Shown here: piece after piece, positions 1 to 5,373 of the stretch | Layout: every line of letters begins with the position of its first letter | How positions within the stretch are numbered: the stretch's first letter is position 1 | Assembly: GCA_013205415.1 (NCBI GenBank) | Contig: JABMMY010000336.1 | Span: 1-7,685, forward strand | From: Deltaproteobacteria bacterium | GTDB taxonomy: Bacteria > Bdellovibrionota > FAC87 > UBA2466 | Reading direction: 5' to 3' | Length of the DNA stretch: 7,685 nt | Notes under the pieces: generated by a model | What the model saw: only the letters and a program-made list of their open reading frames with translations | Databases searched by the model: none | Told to the model about the DNA's origin: nothing | Position numbers and translations under genes: made by a program

Positions 1-1305
1 CCCCTTCTCACAGCCTTAACTCTCACAGGAATGTGTGTCCTATTTTTTTATAGGCCCTCCAATACTAGGAGGGAGACTACAGACGTGGCCTCTAGCCTCT
101 CTGTATTAGAAAAAACTAAACCCGCTGCTAGTGAAATAGTCAGAAAATCAAAACTATTGATCCAGACAGGAAAAAATAAACAGGCGCTCAAACTTTTAGC
201 TAATTATCATGAAGGCCATTCAGGTGCCGATTCAAGTTATTTATCACTGTATGCGGGACTACTCATTACAGAGGGAGAATCTACTCTCAGAGCCAAAAAA
301 ATATTAGACCAAACTTTGCTGACTAAAGGAAATCCACAATTAAAGGCCGAGGCCCATTTGTGGTTAGGTTATTTACTCATTTCAGAGGACGATGAAGGTG
401 ACATGGGGGAAAGCCATTTTTTAGAGGCACTGCAACTTGATCCTAAGGATCCTACAGCCCGTTTTAATTTAGGCAGAGCGTATCTAAAGCAAAAAAAATA
501 CCAACAGGCCTTAGACTATCTCCAATTAGCAGAATTAGAGCTTCCTAATTTCTGGTTAATTCAGGTCCACAAAGGGTGGGCAAAACTTGCACTTGGCCTT
601 ACTGCCGATGCCGGCCAATCTTTTAAGGCTGCCGTGAATGATTCTAGAGATCGCTGGGTGAGCTACATCTATCAATCTATCTTTTATTTAAAAAACAAAG
701 AGCCTGAATTGGCTAAAGACAGTGTTTTAAGAATGCTAACTAGAGATCCCGATTTTGAAAAACTCAGTCCTATTCCCTTGGGATTTTTCCAAAGTAAAAC
801 TAACTACGACGAATATTTATTGGCCTATTCACAGGTCATGGAAAAGGCTTCGGATGAAGATAAACTCATGGGGAAGATCTACATTACCTATTTAGCAAAT
901 CCCCTTTCACGAGCAGAGGACTGGCGTAAAATGGATGCCCTGGCCAATCGCAGTGGAAATATTTTACCACGTATTCTTACCTTAAAAATGCTTTTGCCCC
1001 ATGCCATTGATGCCGGCTACTTAAAAAATATCATTTCAAAACTTCCTCCAAATTTAGATTATTTCGGTCCCTACCCCTATGTCCTACGCGCACAAGCTAG
1101 AGAAAAACTAAATCAGATCTCTGAAGCCCAAAGCGACTATCAAAAAGCATTGGCGGTAGATCCTCAATCGGCGGTGGCTCTTTGGTACCAGTACGAACTA
1201 TTTAAAAAACTACATCGTGGGGCAGAGGCGATAGATACATTAAAAACACTGCTCATCACCCATCCCAATTATATTCCTGCTGTGGAACACTCAACCGATT
1301 TTTAA
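1..1305 (+). CDS. TPR-repeat protein with N-terminal membrane anchor, 5' partial
   Basis: The frame is open from base 1, so the true start is probably upstream. The first ATG (base 31) has AGGA only one base before it, too close for a ribosome binding site, and it falls inside a hydrophobic run (LLTALTLTGMCVLFFY) that reads as a transmembrane helix or uncleaved signal anchor, followed by an Arg-rich flank (RPSNTRRE). The rest is helical. Counting Met31 as residue 1, TPR-like units lie at about 106-138, 140-172 (the best, with the pattern A-R-F-N-L-G-R-A-Y ending in a LELP turn), 174-207 and 208-240, and again at 347-379 and 380-413, with D-P turns between helices. The middle (245-340) is too degenerate to assign. 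TPRs bind proteins, so it is probably a membrane-anchored scaffold or assembly factor with its TPR domain on one face of the membrane. The partner is unknown and I recognise no named family. It ends at TAA 1303-1305, 130 bp before purD. Confidence 0.85.
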   Translation, partial: PLLTALTLTGMCVLFFYRPSNTRRETTDVASSLSVLEKTKPAASEIVRKSKLLIQTGKNKQALKLLANYHEGHSGADSSYLSLYAGLLITEGESTLRAKKILDQTLLTKGNPQLKAEAHLWLGYLLISEDDEGDMGESHFLEALQLDPKDPTARFNLGRAYLKQKKYQQALDYLQLAELELPNFWLIQVHKGWAKLALGLTADAGQSFKAAVNDSRDRWVSYIYQSIFYLKNKEPELAKDSVLRMLTRDPDFEKLSPIPLGFFQSKTNYDEYLLAYSQVMEKASDEDKLMGKIYITYLANPLSRAEDWRKMDALANRSGNILPRILTLKMLLPHAIDAGYLKNIISKLPPNLDYFGPYPYVLRAQAREKLNQISEAQSDYQKALAVDPQSAVALWYQYELFKKLHRGAEAIDTLKTLLITHPNYIPAVEHSTDF

Positions 1306-1365
1306 TGTGGTGTGCCACCTTCGCAACTCGAAATATTTTTATTTTCAAGATGCTTTACGATCGGT

Positions 1366-1394
1366 TTGTCACACAGAGGGTCTAGTGCTATTAC
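1366..1394 (+). promoter_or_regulatory. Candidate sigma70-type promoter for purD
   Basis: TTGTCA (1366-1371, five of six matches to the -35 consensus) is separated by 17 bp from TATTAC (1389-1394, four of six). A TG at 1386-1387 gives an extended -10 element (TGCTATTAC). Transcription would start near 1401, leaving a leader of about 35 nt before the purD GTG. It lies in the only gap between the TPR gene and purD, and no convincing terminator is seen in that gap, so some read-through from the TPR gene is possible. The call rests on pattern matching only. Confidence 0.5.
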
Positions 1395-1423
1395 TTTCAA
1401 TCAACTATAGGTAATCAACATCG

Positions 1424-1429
1424 AAGGGA
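1424..1429 (+). promoter_or_regulatory. Ribosome binding site supporting the GTG start of purD
   Basis: AAGGGA lies six bases before the GTG at 1436. It supports GTG as the initiation codon and agrees with the protein, because the family's glycine-rich N-terminal motif (ILGNGGREHA) begins at residue 5 from that codon. Confidence 0.7.
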
Positions 1430-1435
1430 ATAGAC

Positions 1436-2686
1436 GTGAAAATTCTCATCTTAGGTAATGGGGGCAGAGAACATGCCATTGCTTGGAAATTAAATGCCTT
1501 TTCGCATGAAGTTTTTATTCATCCTGGAAATGCAGGGACGATAAAGGAGGGCTTCCCATCATTTGGAACACTCACCTCCCCCAAAGAGATTGCGTCGGTA
1601 GCTAAAGAAAAAAACATTGCACTCATTATCATCGGCCCAGAACAACTATTAGCCGAAGACTACGCCTCTACCTTCAGGAACCTAGGATTTTGGGTGGTGG
1701 GGCCTGCGCGTGAAGCGGCTAAATTAGAAACCAGTAAAATATTTTCAAAAGAATTTATGGTGAGGGCAGGAGTGCCCACTGCCCATTTTACCGTTTATGA
1801 TAATTTAGATTCCTTTCAACGAGATTTAATATCGTTTACCTACCCGACCGTTTTAAAACTCGATGGCCTCGCCGCAGGTAAAGGGGTCACCATTGCAAAA
1901 AACAGACAACAGGCGATAGCATTTGCAGAAAATGTTTGGGTAGAACAGAGTTTTGGCCCGTTACCTCAGAGGGTCCTTGTTGAAGAGTTTATTGCGGGTG
2001 TGGAATTGAGTTATTTAGGATTTTGTGATGGCAATACATTTTTGCCACTATCCTCGTCGACAGATTTTAAAAGAGTTTTTGATTTCGATGAAGGTCCCAA
2101 TACAGGTGGGATGGGGGCCGTATCGCCCTCCCCTCATCTCACTGTAGAACTTGAAGCACAAATTACTAGAACCATTGTAGCTCCTATTCTGAATACCCTA
2201 ATTCAGGAAAAAATTGAATTCAGAGGGATTCTTTATATAGGAATCATGATCGACAACCACAAAACCCCTTTTGTTCTAGAGTTTAATACGCGCTTTGGAG
2301 ATCCCGAAACTCAAAGCCTGCTAATGAGACTTGATAGCGATCTTTTGCCAACTCTAATGGCAACTGCAAAAGGGGAACTAGCCAAGGCCCCCATTCTTAA
2401 ATGGCGAGAGGAAACCTCTATTTATGTGGTAGGTGCCACTGCTGGGTATCCTGAAAACCCGGTCTTGGGTTCAGAAATTACTGGACTAGATTCTATCTCC
2501 CCCGACACCCAGGTTTTTTTGGGTGGAGTCGCAGCCTCTTCTCATGGCCTTGTCACCGCTGGAGGGCGGGTTTTGGGAGTCGGAGCTCTTGGTTGCACTA
2601 TTTCAGAGGCTAGAGAAAAGGCCTATCGCAGGCTCAGACAAATTTCGTGGAAGGGTATGCATTATCGCACCGATATTGGTCTTTAG
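1436..2686 (+). CDS. purD: Phosphoribosylamine-glycine ligase (GAR synthetase)
   Basis: It catalyses the ATP-dependent joining of phosphoribosylamine and glycine to make glycinamide ribonucleotide, the second step of de novo purine synthesis in the cytosol. The protein is 416 residues, close to the 420-430 usual for bacterial PurD. Family landmarks occur in order: GNGGREHA (7-14), HPGNAGT (29-35), the ATP-grasp segment KLDGLAAGKGV (141-151), VLVEEFIAGVE (180-190), GPNTGGMGA (220-228), the metal and ATP-binding region EFNTRFGDPETQ (282-293), and the C-terminal GGRVLGVGALG and RTDIG. Several usually fixed positions differ: the SQDHKR loop reads STDFKR (208-213), LEGSK reads LETSK, GPE.PL reads GPEQLL, and the HAGT motif near the C terminus reads GGVA (363-366). 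The catalytic ATP-grasp residues look intact, so I expect an active but divergent enzyme. It has its own promoter candidate; dusC follows after 92 bp with no terminator visible, so co-transcription is possible. No other purine gene is in the window. Confidence 0.95.
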   Translation: MKILILGNGGREHAIAWKLNAFSHEVFIHPGNAGTIKEGFPSFGTLTSPKEIASVAKEKNIALIIIGPEQLLAEDYASTFRNLGFWVVGPAREAAKLETSKIFSKEFMVRAGVPTAHFTVYDNLDSFQRDLISFTYPTVLKLDGLAAGKGVTIAKNRQQAIAFAENVWVEQSFGPLPQRVLVEEFIAGVELSYLGFCDGNTFLPLSSSTDFKRVFDFDEGPNTGGMGAVSPSPHLTVELEAQITRTIVAPILNTLIQEKIEFRGILYIGIMIDNHKTPFVLEFNTRFGDPETQSLLMRLDSDLLPTLMATAKGELAKAPILKWREETSIYVVGATAGYPENPVLGSEITGLDSISPDTQVFLGGVAASSHGLVTAGGRVLGVGALGCTISEAREKAYRRLRQISWKGMHYRTDIGL

Positions 2687-2766
2687 ACCTCTTTCATCAC
2701 CTAGTTTTCTTCCATAAATTTTACCTATTTTTTATAGTTCTTGGTACAGAAACACTTTTCTTTTAT

Positions 2767-2771
2767 AAGGG
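2767..2771 (+). promoter_or_regulatory. Ribosome binding site that fixes the dusC start
   Basis: AAGGG lies seven bases before the ATG at 2779. It decides between that ATG and an in-frame GTG at 2647, which would overlap purD, lacks a ribosome binding site and adds 44 residues absent from the family. The site is embedded in the short palindrome AAGGGTCCCTT (2767-2777), which could form a 4-bp hairpin over it; any effect would be weak. Confidence 0.7.
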
Positions 2772-2778
2772 TCCCTTC

Positions 2779-3756
2779 ATGTGGATTCAAAAAAATAGGG
2801 CCGCCATCGTTTTAGCTCCGATGGAAGGGGTCACCGACTGGCCTATGCGAGTTTTACTCACCCAACGAGGTGGATTCAGCCATTGTGTCTCGGAGTTTAT
2901 TCGTATTAGTCATGAACTCATTCCAGATAAAATTTTTCTCAAGTCGATTCCTGAACTTAAGTCGGGAGGAAAAACACCCTCGGGCGTCCCCGTACAGGTT
3001 CAGCTCTTGGGAGGCGATGCGAAAAAACTTGGCGAAAGTGCGGCACAGGTAGTGAGGCTGGGTGCTTTGGGTGTCGTTCTTAATTTTGGATGTCCTTCCC
3101 CCACGGTAAATCGCCATGATGGTGGATCCACACTTTTAAAATATCCCGCACGAATCTATGAAATTATTTCTCGTGTTCGAGATTCGGTTCCTCCTGAACT
3201 TCCAGTGTCTGCGAAACTAAGATTGGGCTTTGATAGGCTCGATGCTATCTTTGAAAATGCAGCACAGGTAGAGCGAGCTGGAGCCTCTTGGATCACGGTG
3301 CATGCACGAACTAAGGAGCAGGGTTATGCACCTCCAGTCCACTGGGACATTTTAGCGGAGGTGCAACGAACGATAAAATTACCGCTGATTGTAAATGGTG
3401 ATATCGGATCGCAAAAAGAATATTTTGAATGTAAACGTGTCACAGGAGCTATTCACTATATGATCGGTCGAGGGGCTCTTTCAGATCCCAATCTCGTTCA
3501 TGCCATGAAAAACGATCTAGAGTTATTAGAGAGCCCGAAACTATCTCCCATGGGACAGAGCCCTGCAGATTGGCTTCCCCTTTTAAAACAATTCAGTGAA
3601 CTAACCCAAACCTATACCGAAGCTCCCGGCTATACGCTTCGCCGAATTAAACAGTGGCTCAATCTAGCCTCTAAAAAAAATGGCCTTCCCTGGTTTGAAG
3701 AGATCAAAAGAGCCACAGACCTCCCCCAACTATTTGCGCGACTCAATGAACTCTAA
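2779..3756 (+). CDS. dusC: tRNA-dihydrouridine synthase, DusC type (U16)
   Basis: This FMN enzyme reduces uridine to dihydrouridine in the tRNA D-loop using NADPH. It has 325 residues from ATG 2779, close to the roughly 315 of E. coli DusC. Landmarks: the FMN-barrel start VLAPMEGVTD (11-20), TPSGVPVQVQLLG (66-78, closely like DusC), NFGCPSPTVN (102-111) with the catalytic cysteine at 105, GGSTLL (115-120), SAKLRLGF (144-151), HARTKEQGY (175-183), NGDI (206-209), the phosphate-binding IGRGAL (229-234) and the C-terminal helical RRIKQWL (288-294). HARTKEQGY, TPSG and RIKQWL favour DusC over DusA or DusB, pointing to position U16; that specificity is inferred from the family. The residue after CPS is proline where E. 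coli DusC has lysine. The 92-bp leader is T-rich and holds a possible -10 (TATAGT, 2733-2738) without a convincing -35, so transcription from purD is equally possible. A long inverted repeat begins directly after the stop codon. Confidence 0.92.
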   Translation: MWIQKNRAAIVLAPMEGVTDWPMRVLLTQRGGFSHCVSEFIRISHELIPDKIFLKSIPELKSGGKTPSGVPVQVQLLGGDAKKLGESAAQVVRLGALGVVLNFGCPSPTVNRHDGGSTLLKYPARIYEIISRVRDSVPPELPVSAKLRLGFDRLDAIFENAAQVERAGASWITVHARTKEQGYAPPVHWDILAEVQRTIKLPLIVNGDIGSQKEYFECKRVTGAIHYMIGRGALSDPNLVHAMKNDLELLESPKLSPMGQSPADWLPLLKQFSELTQTYTEAPGYTLRRIKQWLNLASKKNGLPWFEEIKRATDLPQLFARLNEL

Positions 3757-3848
3757 AATCGGACCTCTCCCGCAACCAAAAGCGTTAAGATTTTTTAAGT
3801 AGCCTTGACCAGAGTAAGGAACGGGAGAGGTCTATTCCATTACCGATT
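3757..3848 (+). repeat. Long inverted repeat, candidate structured RNA element
   Basis: GACCTCTCCCG (3762-3772) is perfectly complementary to CGGGAGAGGTC (3822-3832), giving an 11-bp G+C-rich stem around a 49-nt loop. Outside it, AATCG (3757-3761) can pair with CGATT (3844-3848) across an 11-nt bulge. Inside the loop CCTTG (3803-3807) can pair with TAAGG (3815-3819), counting one G-T pair. It starts one base after the dusC stop codon. No T-tract follows on the + strand, so it is not a classical intrinsic terminator; read on the - strand the stem is followed by CGATTTT, a poor U-tail. It may be a dusC 3'-end stabiliser, a leader element of the next gene, a small RNA or a dispersed palindromic repeat. 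I recognise no known RNA family. Confidence 0.6.
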
Positions 3849-3873
3849 AGATCGCTTACATTTCAAGAATTCT

Positions 3874-3902
3874 TTGACGGCAGTCCCTCTCTTTTATATT
3901 CT
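3874..3902 (+). promoter_or_regulatory. Candidate sigma70-type promoter for the DUF1015 gene
   Basis: TTGACG (3874-3879, five of six) stands 17 bp before TATTCT (3897-3902, four of six); a better hexamer, TATATT (3895-3900), sits at a shorter 15-bp spacing. Transcription would start near 3907, giving a leader of about 40 nt. The 10-bp palindrome AAGAATTCTT (3865-3874) abuts the -35 and could be an operator, though nothing else supports that. Confidence 0.45.
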
Positions 3903-3932
3903 CCAATCTTAATACCTTTACCCCTTTCACGA

Positions 3933-3937
3933 AGAGG
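3933..3937 (+). promoter_or_regulatory. Ribosome binding site of the DUF1015 gene
   Basis: AGAGG stands nine bases before the ATG at 3947. The octamer AGGCTACT (3935-3942), overlapping this site, is exactly complementary to AGTAGCCT (3798-3805) in the loop of the upstream inverted repeat, so a transcript that includes both could hide the site. Confidence 0.6.
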
Positions 3938-3946
3938 CTACTCCTT

Positions 3947-5182
3947 ATGGCAAACGTTTCTCCTTTTAAAGCTCTGTATTACAATAATCAAACCTTCAAA
4001 GATTTAACCTCCTTAGTCATTCCTCCATACGATAATATTCCTGCAGGGGATGAACAAAAATATTTAAACCGTAGTCCTTATAATTTCTCCCACGTCCTTT
4101 TACCTAAAGGTGAAAATGAAGATTATTCCGAAGCCAATGATCTTTTAAAAAAATGGCAGGAGCAGCATATTTTAAAGGAGACAAGCGTCCCCTGTTATTA
4201 TCTTTATCAGCAAAGTTTTGAAGCTTACGGAAAAAAACACACTCGCCATACCTTGATGTGTGCCGTTGAACTACAACCCTTCTCTGCAGGTATTGTGCGT
4301 CCTCACGAAAACACCTACGGCCAATACAAAGCAGATCGCCTCCAAATTTTAAGAAAAACCCAGTGTAATCTCAGCCATATTTTTGGAATGGTTGACGATG
4401 ACGAGGGATTTCTTGAAAATATTTTTGAAAAATGGATGTTTGAGCCCCCCTTTCTTAAGGCGCATACCGATGATGGCACGGAACATCTCCTTTGGAAGGT
4501 AGAGGGAGAAAAATATCCTGAGATAGGCGAATTTTTCAAAGAAAAATCTATTTATATCGTCGATGGGCATCACCGGTATGAAAGTGCCTTAATGTACGCA
4601 AAAGAATCTGGAGCTTACGGAGACGCAAATAAACCTGCCTCTCAAATGCTTTTTGCCATTGCTAATTCCTTTGACCCCGGGCTCATTATATTTCCCACAC
4701 ACCGTGCAGTTAAAAAGGGATATTGTCCCTCCTTAGACTTAACCGCCCTAGAAAAACAATATCAGCTACTCCCGTTAGCCCCTGAAGCGTTGCTTCGGTT
4801 TGTAGAAAAATCCCAATCCACTCCACAATTTGCACTCTACTACGCCAATAATTTATATTTAGTAATACCTAACCAATGGCAAAATGAGGGTGAGTCGATG
4901 GGTAGATCGGTGGCTAAATTATCGGTCACCTGGTCTGATCATAAATTTGCTAAAGAGTTCTGTGGAATTGATGATACCAATCGGTCACAAAAAATCGTTT
5001 ACGATAAGGATGTAAAATCTCTTTGGGAAAAAAGAGAAAATTATGATCTTATTATTTTTCACGCGCCACCCGCAGTGACCGATGTCATTAATGTAGCCAA
5101 CGAACAAAAGTTCATGCCCCAAAAATCAACCTACTTTTTCCCGAAACTAGCTGCAGGTTTTACCATGCGCCGAGTTGGTTAG
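3947..5182 (+). CDS. DUF1015 family protein
   Basis: The 411-residue product matches the conserved DUF1015 pattern along its whole length: SPFKALYYN (5-13), VIPPYDNIP (24-32), a YNFSHVLLPKG segment (45-55), RPHENTYGQYKADRL (118-132), LSHIFGM (142-148), the hallmark IVDGHHRYESAL (204-215), FPTHRAV (249-255) and the C-terminal MPQKSTYFFPKLAAGF (390-405). No signal peptide or membrane segment is visible, so it should be cytosolic. The length is typical and no motif is missing. The family's function is not firmly known to me. The DGHHR motif resembles the active-site motif of ParB/sulfiredoxin-fold proteins, some of which are free-serine kinases (SerK), so a small-molecule kinase role is a reasonable hypothesis, but no serine-pathway gene such as serA or serC is adjacent here. 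The ATG start has a good ribosome binding site and matches the family N terminus. It converges with the large repeat gene on the other strand. Confidence 0.93.
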   Translation: MANVSPFKALYYNNQTFKDLTSLVIPPYDNIPAGDEQKYLNRSPYNFSHVLLPKGENEDYSEANDLLKKWQEQHILKETSVPCYYLYQQSFEAYGKKHTRHTLMCAVELQPFSAGIVRPHENTYGQYKADRLQILRKTQCNLSHIFGMVDDDEGFLENIFEKWMFEPPFLKAHTDDGTEHLLWKVEGEKYPEIGEFFKEKSIYIVDGHHRYESALMYAKESGAYGDANKPASQMLFAIANSFDPGLIIFPTHRAVKKGYCPSLDLTALEKQYQLLPLAPEALLRFVEKSQSTPQFALYYANNLYLVIPNQWQNEGESMGRSVAKLSVTWSDHKFAKEFCGIDDTNRSQKIVYDKDVKSLWEKRENYDLIIFHAPPAVTDVINVANEQKFMPQKSTYFFPKLAAGFTMRRVG

Positions 5183-5191
5183 AGTTGAATA

Positions 5192-5254
5192 CCTGCCCCC
5201 GACTAATGGGTAGGCCCGCCCTAATAAAGGGCAGATAAAAACCGGAGCTTTTTT
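5192..5254 (+). terminator. Tandem hairpins, probable terminator of the DUF1015 gene
   Basis: CCTGCCC (5192-5198) pairs with GGGTAGG (5208-5214): seven pairs including one G-T, with a 9-nt loop. A second hairpin, GCCCT-AATAA-AGGGC, follows at 5218-5232. Six T residues come at 5249-5254, about 16 nt after the second stem, so the geometry is not that of a standard intrinsic terminator. Position just after the stop codon and before a convergent gene supports a termination role. Confidence 0.4.
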
Positions 5255-5255
5255 G

Positions 5256-5302
5256 TGGTGATCCTTGCCGCCCCCCCTCTAATTACCCCTCTAAAATCAC
5301 CA
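5256..5302. repeat. Inverted repeat enclosing C-rich direct repeats
   Basis: TGGTGAT (5256-5262) is complementary to ATCACCA (5296-5302). Between them are a run of seven C (5271-5277) and the 9-bp direct repeat CCCCTCTAA (5274-5282 and 5286-5294, period 12). It lies in the non-coding gap between convergent genes. On the - strand it would give a G-rich loop in RNA downstream of the large gene. No function can be assigned. Confidence 0.45.
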
Positions 5303-5340
5303 ACAGTTTCACCAGTCAAAATTTTGAAAATAGCTTCCGC

Positions 5341-5373
5341 AAAAACATTAGTTTGTTACGGTATCAACAAACT
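5341..5373 (-). terminator. Intrinsic terminator overlapping the stop of the repeat-protein gene
   Basis: Read on the - strand, AGTTTGTT (5373-5366) pairs perfectly with AACAAACT (5357-5350) around an 8-nt loop, and TTTTT (5345-5341) follows four bases later. The stem is A+T-rich and so only moderately stable. The stem includes the last codons and the TAA (5358-5356) of the gene. Confidence 0.45.

Noticed and set aside
1306..1350. Small hairpin GTGG-TGTG-CCAC after the TPR gene as a terminator
   Set aside because: It has only four base pairs and no T-tract directly after it, too weak to call.
2647..2778. In-frame GTG extension of the DusC-like protein with a hydrophobic N terminus
   Set aside because: It overlaps the end of purD, has no ribosome binding site, and the family starts at the ATG at 2779, which has AAGGG at good spacing. 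The hydrophobic look comes from the T-rich gap.
2854..3117. Open frames on both strands inside dusC
   Set aside because: They are shadows of a well-supported gene and show no family motif or ribosome binding site.
3805..3833. TTGACC inside the loop of the inverted repeat as a -35 element
   Set aside because: No acceptable -10 hexamer lies 16-18 bp downstream; those bases belong to the G+C-rich stem.
4315..4573. Two overlapping - strand frames inside the DUF1015 gene
   Set aside because: They lie within the most conserved part of DUF1015 and have no recognisable protein features.
5316..5327. Perfect palindrome TCAAAATTTTGA
   Set aside because: It is short, A+T-only in its core and has no loop, so it cannot form a stable hairpin; nothing links it to an operator.
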